Shown: positions 15,742 through 24,830, counted from the first letter of the stretch. The stretch: DNA of 36,663 bases from JAFGPS01 sp964570855 (GCA_964570855.1 CAZMZR010000031.1:1-36663); one strand, 5' to 3'. Notes: a model not told the origin generated them from the letters alone. A program made the numbers and translations.

Positions 15742-16854
15742 ATGAAAAACATTATTGCAGACAGAACGAGCAAAATTGACGCCAGCGGCATTCGCAAAGT
15801 TTTCGCATTGGCGGCATCTCTTAAAAATCCGGTGAATTTTTCCATAGGCCAGCCGGATTTCGATGTGCCCGATAAGCTCAAAAACGAGGCGATAAAGGCC
15901 ATTCAGGCGGGGTACAACAAATACTCCCAGACGGCGGGGGATGAAATTCTCAAAGGAAAAATCACCGAGCAGGTCCGAGGCGAGTTCGGCTGGGAAAATC
16001 CGGCAGTGCTGGTTTCCAGCGGTGTAAGCGGGGGGCTGCTACTGGCTTTTCTGGCTCTCGTCAATCCAGGCGATGAAGTGATAATACCCGATCCGTATTT
16101 TGTTATTTATAAGCATGTTATCAATATGCTTGGCGGAAAATGTGTATTCGTTGACGGCTATCCGGACTTCTGCCTGCCCGTTGATAAAATCGCCGATGCA
16201 ATAACCGACAAAACCAAGATAATCATCCTCAATTCGCCGTGCAATCCGACCGGCGTAGTCAATACCGAGCAGGAAATAAAAGAGCTGGCAAGAATTGCCG
16301 CAGAAAAAGATGTTCTCGTTCTGACCGACGAAATATATGAGAAATTCTGCTACGATATGGACTGCCCAAGCATAGCCGGTTATTACGAAAAGACTCTTTT
16401 GATGCGGGGATTCAGCAAGGCATATGCGATGACCGGCTGGCGATTGGGTTATGTCGCAGCGTCCGAGTCGCTCAAAGATATAATCGAGCAGATGACCAAG
16501 ATACAGCAATATACGTTTGTCTGCGCGCCCGTACCTTTTCAGCAGGCGGCCATTGCGGCAATGGATTACGACGTTTCTGATTTTGTGGATATATACAGGC
16601 AAAAAAGAGACCTGCTTTACAACGGTCTCAAAGACAAGTTCGAGCTTATCAAGCCGGGCGGTGCCTTTTATGCATTCGTCAAAGCACCCGAAGGTACAAC
16701 AGCGACCGAATTCGTGGAAAAAGCAATCGCCAATAATCTATTGATAATCCCCGGCAACGTGTTTAGTGAAAAAGATACTCATTTCAGGATAAGTTACGCC
16801 ACCAGCGATGAAAAAATTCGGCAGGGGGTCGATATCCTTTGCAGTCTGATATAG
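15742..16854 (+). CDS. Class I/II PLP-dependent aminotransferase (aspartate aminotransferase family)
   Basis: The 370-residue enzyme shows fold-type I features. These are the N-S-P-C-N-P-T-G motif (N168), D196 and Y199 in L-T-D-E-I-Y, the Schiff-base lysine K226 in R-G-F-S-K-A-Y-A-M-T-G-W-R (R234), and a late R-I-S-Y for the substrate carboxylate. It transfers amino groups between amino acids and 2-oxo acids. The exact substrate (aspartate, aromatic or alanine) is not decidable by eye. The gene stands alone, with its own promoter and a probable leaderless mRNA. Confidence 0.92.
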   Translation: MKNIIADRTSKIDASGIRKVFALAASLKNPVNFSIGQPDFDVPDKLKNEAIKAIQAGYNKYSQTAGDEILKGKITEQVRGEFGWENPAVLVSSGVSGGLLLAFLALVNPGDEVIIPDPYFVIYKHVINMLGGKCVFVDGYPDFCLPVDKIADAITDKTKIIILNSPCNPTGVVNTEQEIKELARIAAEKDVLVLTDEIYEKFCYDMDCPSIAGYYEKTLLMRGFSKAYAMTGWRLGYVAASESLKDIIEQMTKIQQYTFVCAPVPFQQAAIAAMDYDVSDFVDIYRQKRDLLYNGLKDKFELIKPGGAFYAFVKAPEGTTATEFVEKAIANNLLIIPGNVFSEKDTHFRISYATSDEKIRQGVDILCSLI

Positions 16855-17016
16855 GGGCAATAGTTTCCAATTATTTGCTTTGCATTTTTAGCTTGACCAT
16901 ATAAATCAAAGCCGATAAAACTACCGCGAAATGACAGACGCACAAATGCACAAGCGAACACAGGCACAGAGAGAAGTTGTCTTTGTTTTAACTTGCTGTT
17001 TTAGCAGGGAATTAGT

Positions 17017-18732
17017 ATGATCAAAGACATGATTTTCGGTGTGGCGGGAGGACTTGGTCTGTTTCTGTTTGGCATGATCCTTATGTCGGAGGGTCTTAAG
17101 AAAGCAGCGGGGAAGAAGCTTAAGAATGTTCTCGAATCAATGACCAGGAATCGCGTTATTGGCTGCCTGGTCGGAGCAGGCCTCACGGCCTTGATCCAAT
17201 CGAGCTCCGCTTCGACAGTAATGGTGGTGGGATTCGTGAACGCCGGCCTGTTGACTCTGAAGCAGGCGATATCAGTTATAATCGGGACAAATATCGGGAC
17301 GACTGCGACGGCGTGGCTGGTCTCAATATCCGGATTTCATATTGAAATCACGACATACGCACTGCCTGCGATAGCGGTCGGTTTTGCTCTGCAGATATTC
17401 GGGCGGACGCGAAAGGCCAAAAACATAGGAGAAATCATCCTGGGTTTCGGCATCCTGTTCATCGGGATAGATTATATGAGGGGTGCGTTTGATGGTTTGG
17501 AAAACAGCGAGAGGACTCACTCATTTTTCGTGAAGATCGCGGGCGTACCGATACTTGCCATAATGGCGGGGATGATAGTGACAATGCTGATACAGAGCAG
17601 TTCGGCGGCCGTTGCGAGCATTCAGTTACTTGCAATTAGCGGGGCCTTCGGAACCGACTGCGACATTGCCCTCGGAGTTTCTATACCATTCATCCTGGGC
17701 AGTAATATCGGCACAACAATAACGGCACAGCTTGCGGCAATACGGGCAAATCTCTATGCGCGACGCGCGGCATGGGCTCATACGATGTTCAATGTAATAG
17801 GTGCGTTTATCTGCTACTGGTTTATTGGGTTGATTCAGAAATTAGTGGGTGTGGTCTCGCCCTGGGAGCTGACAACCGCGACCGTCGGCGGGTCTATTGC
17901 GATTGCGCATACGACGATAAAGTTATTTGAGGCGCTATTTTTTCTGCCTCTTACCGGTGTTTTGGAAAAGATTGTGATCAGGTTGGTACCGGAGAAACCG
18001 AGTGACTTAATGGTTCGCCCGACGGTGCTGGAACGTCACCTGCTGTCGACTCCTGATCTGGCGATTCAACAGGCGCGACGTGAGATAGTACGAATGGCGC
18101 GAGTGGCAAAGAGGGCGGTGACAAGGGCAATCGAGGGGATGGCCGACGATGACAGAAGAAAGCTTGAGGCGGCGCGAACGAAGGAGGAAGTGACCGACAA
18201 TCTCCAGTATGAAATAACGTCGTATCTTGCGGCTTTATCCGAAAAGGAGATTTCCGAGGAGATGTCGACCAAGCTGCCTGTGCTGATGCATACGATAAAC
18301 GATTTGGAGCGAATCGGCGATCACGCCGAGAATATCGTCGAGATAGCTGAACGCAAGATCGAGCAGAAGTTGTTGTTCAGTGACAATGCATTAGGTGAAA
18401 TCACCGAATTAAAGACCGAGATAGAGCGGATGTGTGACAGTATTATAAATGCCCTGGCGAAAAATGATGTCGCGGCTGCAACGTCGGCTTTGATAAGTGA
18501 GAATAACATCAACAAAATGCAAATAGACTTTCGTCGCAGCCACGTCAATCGTATGGCGGAAGGCGTCTGCAGCGCAGAAAGTGGGCTGATATTCATAGAC
18601 TTAGTGGACAACGTTGAAAAAATAGGCGACCACCTTACGAATATAGCGCAGGCGGTTTTAGGTGGTCTGCAATGGGATGGAGCCGAATTTAAGGTTCACG
18701 ATATATCGAAATCAATTATTGACGAGGAGTGA
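17017..18732 (+). CDS. Na/Pi cotransporter family protein with PhoU-like tail, paralogue 1
   Basis: The 571-residue protein contains two inverted transport repeats, each with the Q-S-S-S-A motif (61-65 and 193-197). Each is followed by a glycine-rich loop, G-T-N-I-G-T-T (90-96) and G-S-N-I-G-T-T (228-234). About 8-10 membrane segments fill residues 5-325. Residues about 345-560 form a helical PhoU-like domain with E-R-I-G-D-H-A and E-K-I-G-D-H motifs. These proteins couple Na+ to phosphate uptake; the PhoU part suggests regulation by phosphate status. The second paralogue follows 162 bases downstream and begins with nearly the same residues. Confidence 0.92.
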   Translation: MIKDMIFGVAGGLGLFLFGMILMSEGLKKAAGKKLKNVLESMTRNRVIGCLVGAGLTALIQSSSASTVMVVGFVNAGLLTLKQAISVIIGTNIGTTATAWLVSISGFHIEITTYALPAIAVGFALQIFGRTRKAKNIGEIILGFGILFIGIDYMRGAFDGLENSERTHSFFVKIAGVPILAIMAGMIVTMLIQSSSAAVASIQLLAISGAFGTDCDIALGVSIPFILGSNIGTTITAQLAAIRANLYARRAAWAHTMFNVIGAFICYWFIGLIQKLVGVVSPWELTTATVGGSIAIAHTTIKLFEALFFLPLTGVLEKIVIRLVPEKPSDLMVRPTVLERHLLSTPDLAIQQARREIVRMARVAKRAVTRAIEGMADDDRRKLEAARTKEEVTDNLQYEITSYLAALSEKEISEEMSTKLPVLMHTINDLERIGDHAENIVEIAERKIEQKLLFSDNALGEITELKTEIERMCDSIINALAKNDVAAATSALISENNINKMQIDFRRSHVNRMAEGVCSAESGLIFIDLVDNVEKIGDHLTNIAQAVLGGLQWDGAEFKVHDISKSIIDEE

Positions 18733-18894
18733 ATCCCGCCGTTAGTAGTAATCCTGGAAAGTTCACTTGACCGGGGCAGAAAAATCAAGTAAAAGTGCGT
18801 AATAGTTGTGAGAGTTCGAAGTACGCAGCCGTGATATACAACAGTAGATATCGGCTTAAGCAGCGGCATTTTTTGTTCTTACGAAAATAAAAAT

Positions 18895-20598
18895 ATGATC
18901 AAAGACATGATTTTCGGGACAGTAGGGGGGTTGGGGCTTTTTCTTTTCGGTATGAGTTTGATGTCGGACGGCCTGAAAAAGGTCGCCGGCCAGAAACTCA
19001 AAAATATCCTTGAATCAATGACAAAAAGGGCGGTGATAGCTTTTCTTGTCGGGGCAGGTGTTACCGCTTTAGTGCAATCCAGCTCAGCCACGACCGTAAT
19101 GGTTATCGGTTTTATCAACGCGGGCCTTCTGACGTTGAAACAGGCAATAAACGTAATCATCGGTACGAATATCGGGACAACAGCAACGGCGTGGCTTGTG
19201 TCGATATCCGGGATTGGGGCACTTAAGATTTCTATATATGCCCTTCCTGGCGTTGGGGTAGGATTCCTGCTGAATGCATTGGGCAAAACAAGAAGAACAA
19301 AAAGTATCGGGCAAATCATCCTCGGTTTAGGTTTATTATTTCTTGGCCTTGGTTTTATGAAAGATGCCTTTAGCCCTTTGGAAAAAAGCTTAAAAGTGCA
19401 GGAAATTTTTATCTCCCTCGGCGATAAACCTGCTTTGGCGATTGTAGCCGGTGCATTGGTTACAATGCTTCTGCAAAGCAGCTCTGCAGCGATTGCTATC
19501 GTACAGTTGCTGGCTATTGGCGGCGCTTTCGGAACAAATTGGCAAACAGCTCTGAATGTTTCAATACCATTCGTTCTGGGCAGTAATATAGGAACAACGA
19601 TAACGGCCCAGATCGCGGCATTACAGGCAAATCGCAACGCCAAACGAGCGGCCTGGGCACACACAATATTTAACACACTGGGGGCTCTGATAGCATACCC
19701 ATTTGTTCATTTCGGTTTGTTCGGGGCTTTCGTACTTATGGTATCTCCCTGGCAGCTTGGACGAAGCACAATCGCACCTTCAATAGCTATAGCACATACA
19801 GTTTTTAACGTTGTTAATTCCGGAATATTTTTGCCGATGTCAGGCATTTTGGCAAAAATTGTCTGGAAGCTGGTACCGGAAAAACCGAGCGAGGCGTTAG
19901 TCAGGCCTGTTGTTCTTGAGAGGCACCTTCTCAAAACACCGGTTATTGCACTGGAACAAGCCGAACGCGAGATAATTCGCATGGCAAAGACGGCCAAGAG
20001 AGCACTTAAACGTGCTATCGAGGGGATTTTACAAGACAACAGAAAAAAACTGGCTTCGGTCATGGAGATAGAGGATTTCATCGACACATTCCAGATTGAG
20101 ATAACATCGTATCTATCCGCTCTTTCACAGGTACAACTATCAGATGAGGTCGCAATTGAATTACCTGTGCTTTTACATACGGTTAATGATCTTGAGCGTA
20201 TCGGTGACCATGCCGTCAATATCGTCGAAATTGCCCAACGAAAAATCGACCAGAAACTATCATTCAGTGATTCTGCCCTGGCTGAAGCCGAGCAGCTTAG
20301 AACAGAGGCCGACCAGATGTTTGATAATATCATAGCCGCCCTGGAAGACGACGACATTGAGGCTGCAAAATCCGCTCTGACCAAAGAAACTAAAATCAAC
20401 AAAATGCAGATGGAATTTCGCCGCAGTCATGTGAATCGCATGAGTAACGGCATGTGCAGCGCTGAAACAGGACTTATATTCATTGACCTGGTCGATAATA
20501 TCGAGAAAATAGGCGACCACCTCACTAATATAGCCCAGGCCATCATAGGCGGCCTGCAATGGGAAGGGATTAAGCCTAAAATCTCTACCGAATCTTAA
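18895..20598 (+). CDS. Na/Pi cotransporter family protein with PhoU-like tail, paralogue 2
   Basis: This 567-residue protein is collinear with its upstream neighbour, sharing the start MIKDMIFG, both Q-S-S-S-A repeats, the G-T-N-I-G-T-T and G-S-N-I-G-T-T loops and the two PhoU-type E-R/K-I-G-D-H motifs. The conserved core is very similar, while the loop after repeat 1 and the segment before the PhoU-like domain differ. This points to a tandem duplication followed by divergence. No clear ribosome-binding site precedes the ATG. A bulged AGCC/GGCT stem at about 18827-18856 lies in its leader. Confidence 0.92.
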   Translation: MIKDMIFGTVGGLGLFLFGMSLMSDGLKKVAGQKLKNILESMTKRAVIAFLVGAGVTALVQSSSATTVMVIGFINAGLLTLKQAINVIIGTNIGTTATAWLVSISGIGALKISIYALPGVGVGFLLNALGKTRRTKSIGQIILGLGLLFLGLGFMKDAFSPLEKSLKVQEIFISLGDKPALAIVAGALVTMLLQSSSAAIAIVQLLAIGGAFGTNWQTALNVSIPFVLGSNIGTTITAQIAALQANRNAKRAAWAHTIFNTLGALIAYPFVHFGLFGAFVLMVSPWQLGRSTIAPSIAIAHTVFNVVNSGIFLPMSGILAKIVWKLVPEKPSEALVRPVVLERHLLKTPVIALEQAEREIIRMAKTAKRALKRAIEGILQDNRKKLASVMEIEDFIDTFQIEITSYLSALSQVQLSDEVAIELPVLLHTVNDLERIGDHAVNIVEIAQRKIDQKLSFSDSALAEAEQLRTEADQMFDNIIAALEDDDIEAAKSALTKETKINKMQMEFRRSHVNRMSNGMCSAETGLIFIDLVDNIEKIGDHLTNIAQAIIGGLQWEGIKPKISTES

Positions 20599-20607
20599 AA
20601 CTTGCTA

Positions 20608-20636
20608 TTGTAAAATTACTGCCGGAGTAGTAGAAT
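20608..20636 (+). promoter_or_regulatory. Predicted promoter for the NfeD operon, leaderless start
   Basis: TTGTAA (20608-20613) and TAGAAT (20631-20636) are 17 bases apart. The start point would be near 20643, one base before the ATG at 20644. The only purine-rich site, GGAG at 20624-20627, is too far from the ATG to act as a ribosome-binding site. Confidence 0.4.
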
Positions 20637-20643
20637 TCCTGCT

Positions 20644-22200
20644 ATGAAAAGCCCACTTCGAGAATTAGCGTTTGTTTTGTTGTTTATATTAATACTCATG
20701 GGTTGGACTTCAGGCGCCGAGCCAGAGGTCACCGGCCCGGATCAGCCGAGAGCAAAAGCCGCGGTAATCGTCTGTAAGGGTATGATAGACGATGGATTGT
20801 ATAAATCCATCCGGCGAAGGACAAAAATAGCGCTTGACGAAGAGGCAAATTACCTGATCTACGAAATAAGCACTTACGGTGGGCTTTTACAGTCCGCAGA
20901 CGATATAGCCAAATTCCTGATACTCGACATACCTCAAACCAGCAGCAAAGCCCACACCGTTGCCTACGTAACCACCGAAGCTATATCGGCCGGTGCAATG
21001 ATAAGCGTCTCATGTCAGGATATCATTATGCGGGAAAACACCACAATCGGTGATTGCGCCCCGATTGTAATGGGCGGCAAGCTCGAAGGTGTCGAACGGG
21101 AAAAAACCGAGAGCTTCACACGTGCCACTTTTACCCGGGCGGCGGAAGCAAACGGCTATCCTGTCGCATTGCTAAAGGCTATGGTCACTATGCAGACGGA
21201 AGTCTATCGGGTGGAAAACCTGAAAACCGGAGAATTTGAATTCTTCGAGAACGAGGAACTGCCCAAAGATCCGAATGAATATGACTTGGAAAATAAAGAG
21301 CTGGTAGTTAAAGATGATGAGCTTTTAACACTGACCGCTTCGAAAGCCCTGGAATACGGCATTGCCAGAGCGGTAGTACGGGACGTGGCGGGTGCACTCG
21401 ATTTTTTATCCGAACGTGACGGTGTGATTTTTACCGGTGAACCGACACTGCTCGAAACATCATGGTCGGAAGAAATGGTCAGATGGGTAAATTCGCCTGT
21501 AGTTATGGGCATACTCGTTATGCTGGCCTTATTGGGTGTCTATGTTGAATTTAATACGCCCGGCCTCGGTCTTCCGGGACTTATGGCGGTCATATGCTTT
21601 GCTGTCATAATCGGCAGCAAATACCTCGTCGGACTGGCAAACTGGGTGGAAGTTGCTTTATTCGTTATCGGGATACTTCTGCTTTTAATCGAATTTTTAA
21701 TCCTGCCCGGATTCGGGGTTGCAGGTGTTTTAGGCATTATATGTATATTCGCTGGTTTGTTCGGCATGCTTATCAAAAATCCCCCGGATAGAATACCCTG
21801 GCCGAGCAATGCAGTTGAATGGGGTGATTTCACACAGGGGGCAATAGGATTGTCTATAGGATTCGGAGGATTTATTATTTTGGCATGGCTTCTGTCGAAA
21901 TATATGCCTAAGATTCCGTTCCTTGGTGGTCTTATACTTATGCCGATTGCTGCAAAGCAGGGCGGTACAATGCGGATTAGTATGACCAAACCGGTTGAAA
22001 GTGAAATTACGGGTATTAACGTCGGCGATACGGGCCGGGTGATTTTGACACTCAGACCGACGGGAAAGGCGAGATTCGGCGATGCAATAGTAGATGTGGT
22101 TGCCGAAGGGGAATTTCTTGATAAAGGAACTCAGGTTGAAATAATAGAAATTCACGGCAATAGAGTCGTGGTTAAAAAACAGAGTTCAGAATACAGATAA
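20644..22200 (+). CDS. Long NfeD (NfeD1b) membrane serine protease
   Basis: A signal peptide (about 1-24) precedes a ClpP-like protease domain (about 38-250). The A-I-S-A-G-A-M motif gives catalytic S115, and K154 in E-R-E-K-T-E-S is the likely dyad partner, matching the Ser/Lys dyad known for archaeal NfeD protease. Membrane segments span about 285-430. A C-terminal OB-fold NfeD domain (about 446-512) has G-D-T-G-R-V-I-L-T-L-R-P-T-G-K-A. These proteins act with stomatin/flotillin partners in membrane microdomains. The order NfeD, NfeD, FloA recalls the Bacillus yqeZ-floA-yqfB operon. Confidence 0.92.
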   Translation: MKSPLRELAFVLLFILILMGWTSGAEPEVTGPDQPRAKAAVIVCKGMIDDGLYKSIRRRTKIALDEEANYLIYEISTYGGLLQSADDIAKFLILDIPQTSSKAHTVAYVTTEAISAGAMISVSCQDIIMRENTTIGDCAPIVMGGKLEGVEREKTESFTRATFTRAAEANGYPVALLKAMVTMQTEVYRVENLKTGEFEFFENEELPKDPNEYDLENKELVVKDDELLTLTASKALEYGIARAVVRDVAGALDFLSERDGVIFTGEPTLLETSWSEEMVRWVNSPVVMGILVMLALLGVYVEFNTPGLGLPGLMAVICFAVIIGSKYLVGLANWVEVALFVIGILLLLIEFLILPGFGVAGVLGIICIFAGLFGMLIKNPPDRIPWPSNAVEWGDFTQGAIGLSIGFGGFIILAWLLSKYMPKIPFLGGLILMPIAAKQGGTMRISMTKPVESEITGINVGDTGRVILTLRPTGKARFGDAIVDVVAEGEFLDKGTQVEIIEIHGNRVVVKKQSSEYR

Positions 22201-22467
22201 CAGAAGACAGAAATAAAAAAGTGATTAAAAATATGAAAGATTTGAATTACTCGAATTGACCGACTTATAATAAAGTATCGTCATAAGTTAATATTTAACA
22301 ACAACCTATCGCAGGTTGTCATTCCTGCGAAAGCAGGAATCCACTGTTGCGAGACTATAAATGGATACCCGCCTTCGCGGGTATGACAGTATGAATCGGT
22401 AAGTTTGAGTTAATTGCTGATATCTGATTTCTGTCATCTGACTTCTGTTTTCGCATGAGGTAAACTT
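22201..22467. other. Spacer splitting the two NfeD genes, carrying repeats
   Basis: This 267-base spacer interrupts an otherwise compact operon. It holds a 70-bp double-hairpin element (22318-22387), preceded by a small ACAACC/GGTTGT stem (22304-22317). It is edged by related purine-rich words in opposite orientation: ACAGAAGACAGAA at 22200-22212, overlapping the last base of the upstream gene, and on the other strand AACAGAAGTCAGATGACAGA near 22431-22450. The 13-base word also occurs at 2770-2782 near the first 70-bp element. Confidence 0.65.
22318..22387. repeat. 70-bp REP-like double-hairpin element, copy 2
   Basis: The element runs from GTCATTCC to GGTATGAC with hairpins ATTCCTGC/GCAGGAAT and ATACCCGC/GCGGGTAT. 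It has the same 70-bp length and layout as 2641-2710. The second stem differs in sequence but keeps full pairing, so structure has been conserved over sequence. Confidence 0.8.
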
Positions 22468-22965
22468 ATGGATTGGTGGCTGTTATTCGCTGTTTTTCTT
22501 TATCTGGCCTGTGCGGCACTGATTATAGCCGAAGTATTCGTGCCAAGCGGCGGCCTGATAAGCATTTTTGCTCTGGCCTGTTTAGTCGGTGGAGTATTAA
22601 TATTTTTTCAACACAGCACAATCGCCGGCTGGATAGGTTTGATTATTGCGCTTATAATGATACCATCTGTTCTGGTTCTTGCTTATAAAGTATTTCCAAA
22701 AACCAGATTCGGCAGGCACGTATTGCTTGCGCCGCCCGAACGGCAGCAGGGCGATGCCATACCCGATTCATCTAATCTTAAGCAGATGCTCGGAGCCGAA
22801 GGTACGGTCCTGACGCCATTGAGACCGGTCGGTATGTGCGATTTTTCAGGACGGAGGCTTGAATGTGTGGCTGAAAGCGGATATGTTGATAAAGGTAAAA
22901 AGGTCAGGGTTATCGACGTTGAGAGTACCCAGTTAACTGTTCGTATAATCGAGGAAACCTCATGA
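22468..22965 (+). CDS. Short NfeD-like membrane protein
   Basis: The 165-residue protein has three hydrophobic segments (about 3-22, 29-48 and 51-73) and a C-terminal OB-fold NfeD domain (about 109-160). The domain is marked by G-A-E-G-T-V-L-T-P-L-R-P-V-G and V-D-K-G-K-K-V-R-V. It lacks the protease part. Short NfeD proteins pair with flotillin-type proteins. Its TGA overlaps an ATG of the floA gene, supporting translational coupling. A GCATGAGGT purine stretch lies just before the ATG. Confidence 0.88.
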   Translation: MDWWLLFAVFLYLACAALIIAEVFVPSGGLISIFALACLVGGVLIFFQHSTIAGWIGLIIALIMIPSVLVLAYKVFPKTRFGRHVLLAPPERQQGDAIPDSSNLKQMLGAEGTVLTPLRPVGMCDFSGRRLECVAESGYVDKGKKVRVIDVESTQLTVRIIEETS

Positions 22966-23990
22966 AAGGGAATAACATGATTAATTTAACAAACGCTATC
23001 TTAGGCCAACAAAATGCACCGCCTATCGGGACTATTATTTTTATAGCAATCATAAGTTTTATTGCTTTGGTTGCAGTACTTCTTTTTATTAAGTTTGCCA
23101 GATTGTGGCTGCAGGCGTATTTCTCACGGGCCGATGTGCGATTATCCGAACTTATCGGCATGTGGCTGAGGAAAGTCGATGCCAGAACCATAGTGTTGAG
23201 CAAAATTACTGCTATTCAGGCGGGCCTGTCACTAACCACAAGAGATCTGGAAAGCCATTATTTAGCCGGCGGACGAGTTCCAAATGTGGTGCGAGCCTTA
23301 ATTGCAGCTAATCGTGCAAGTATCGTTTTGACTTTGCAAACGGCAACTGCAATTGACCTGGCCGGTCGTGATATACTCGATGCCGTTCAGACAAGCGTCA
23401 ATCCCAAGGTGATCGATTGCCCCGACCCGACAAAAGGAAGAGATACGGTCGATGCCGTAGCTCAGGACGGAATCCAGTTGAAAGCAAAGGCCCGCGTAAC
23501 CGTCCGTGCGAACATCGAAAGGCTGATCGGAGGCGCTACGGAGGAAACGGTCATAGCCCGCGTAGGTGAGGGAATTGTTACAACAATCGGCAGCGCTATA
23601 TCGTATAAAAGTGTTATCGAAAATCCGGATAAGATTTCCAAGGCGGTTTTAGCCAAGGGACTCGATGCCGGAACCGCTTTTGAGATTCTATCAATCGATA
23701 TCGCGGACGTTGATGTCGGCGAAAACGTCGGTGCACAGCTTCAGGCCGCCCAGGCCGAGGCCGATATGCGAAGGGCGAAAGCCGAGGCGGAAAAACGCCG
23801 TGCTATGGCTGTTGCCCGTGAGCAGGAAATGCGTGCACTTGTTGTTGAAAACGAATCGAAAGTGCCGTTGGCTATGGCGGAGGCCTTCAAGAAGGGACAT
23901 CTCGGAGTTATGGATTATTACAGGATGAAAAATATTATGGCCGATACCTCGATGCGTGATTCTATTGCGAAACCGAAAACAAAAGAATAA
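22962..23990 (+). CDS. floA: Flotillin-like protein FloA
   Basis: The 342-residue protein has one N-terminal membrane segment (about 22-44). The PHB/flotillin-type domain follows (W-L-R-K-V-D-A-R, L-E-S-H-Y-L-A-G-G-R-V, V-R-A-N-I-E-R-L-I-G-G-A), then an Ala/Glu/Arg-rich coiled region (about 255-300). FloA organises functional membrane microdomains. Two starts are possible: ATG 22962 overlaps the NfeD stop (ATGA) and has GAGGA 6 bases upstream, while ATG 22977 has AAAGGG 6 bases upstream. The first is annotated because of the overlap; the second would shorten the protein by 5 residues. Confidence 0.95.
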   Translation: MKGNNMINLTNAILGQQNAPPIGTIIFIAIISFIALVAVLLFIKFARLWLQAYFSRADVRLSELIGMWLRKVDARTIVLSKITAIQAGLSLTTRDLESHYLAGGRVPNVVRALIAANRASIVLTLQTATAIDLAGRDILDAVQTSVNPKVIDCPDPTKGRDTVDAVAQDGIQLKAKARVTVRANIERLIGGATEETVIARVGEGIVTTIGSAISYKSVIENPDKISKAVLAKGLDAGTAFEILSIDIADVDVGENVGAQLQAAQAEADMRRAKAEAEKRRAMAVAREQEMRALVVENESKVPLAMAEAFKKGHLGVMDYYRMKNIMADTSMRDSIAKPKTKE

Positions 23991-24031
23991 ATATAACAAG
24001 TGAACGATTTTAATATTTAAATACTCTTTAT

Positions 24032-24697
24032 ATGAATTATTATTTTTCACAATTTATAATTGCTCAAAACGAGGATATTGAAAAATGGATGAACATTTTA
24101 TTCATCGTTGTCCTTGCGGTTTTCTGGATCCTTCGCAGTGTTGTAAAATCAAAGGTTGATGATGCGCGGGAACGGAAAAATAAAAATGCTTCTTTCGATA
24201 AAAACCGCAAACCTGCGTCTTCAACAAAAGAATTGAGCGAATTATTACTTGATAGGGTACTTAAGTTTAGAGAATCAACATCCGGCCCGCGTAATCGTCC
24301 TAATATTCAGAAAACAATGACAAAATCCGCAACCTCCGGATCTGCCAATCGTGGGATAACTTCAAAACCTCAACCTGCGATGTCTGCTCCATATACGATT
24401 CAAAGAAGTAAAAAACCATCTAAATTTACATTTAAACAACCTTCCTTAAAACAAAACATTCAGAAGCTGGAAAAAATTGATACGAATATCCAGGAACTAC
24501 CTGAATTTGCACCCAAATCCGTTGAAGGTCTTGCTGATTTACCTTTAAGCAAAGCAACACAAATCTCAAAAACAGAATTTACATCTGATTTTGTATGGGA
24601 TTATAAAAATCCTGATGAATTAAGAAGAGCAATTGTCCATTATGAGATTTTAGGCAGGCCTTTGTCACTTCGTGATTCTTTCGAATCTATCTTATAA
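24032..24697 (+). CDS. Single-pass membrane protein of unknown function following floA
   Basis: The 221-residue protein has a short external N-terminus, one membrane segment (about 20-37), a long basic, Ser/Pro/Lys-rich and probably disordered region (about 40-175), and a short structured tail (about 190-216) reading N-P-D-E-L-R-R-A-I-V-H-Y-E-I-L-G-R-P-L-S. Tails of the type LRxAIxxxEILGxP occur, as I recall, in other planctomycete membrane proteins; this is memory and not a search. It sits 41 bases after floA, where Bacillus has yqfB. No enzymatic motif is present. A scaffold or partner role at FloA domains is inference. Confidence 0.72.
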   Translation: MNYYFSQFIIAQNEDIEKWMNILFIVVLAVFWILRSVVKSKVDDARERKNKNASFDKNRKPASSTKELSELLLDRVLKFRESTSGPRNRPNIQKTMTKSATSGSANRGITSKPQPAMSAPYTIQRSKKPSKFTFKQPSLKQNIQKLEKIDTNIQELPEFAPKSVEGLADLPLSKATQISKTEFTSDFVWDYKNPDELRRAIVHYEILGRPLSLRDSFESIL

Positions 24698-24791
24698 GCA
24701 TCTTTTTGTCATCTGTTGGCAATTGTCAGTTGAAATTACCGTTTTTTAATCTGTAAGCGAAAAGGATTTTTTGCAGATAATCAGGGGATAA

Positions 24792-24830
24792 AAACATAAT
24801 ATCCTACGTCCCATAAGATATGTTATGTTT
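24792..24830. terminator. Probable bidirectional terminator between convergent genes
   Basis: AAACATAATATC (24792-24803) pairs with GATATGTTATGTTT (24817-24830), a 12-bp stem with a 2-base bulge. It lies between the end of the floA operon and the end of the TPR gene. The plus side is followed by a weak T-rich stretch. Confidence 0.45.

Noticed and set aside
18879..20402. Long minus-strand frames under the second Na/Pi gene
   Set aside because: Antisense to a full-length conserved gene; no motifs of their own.
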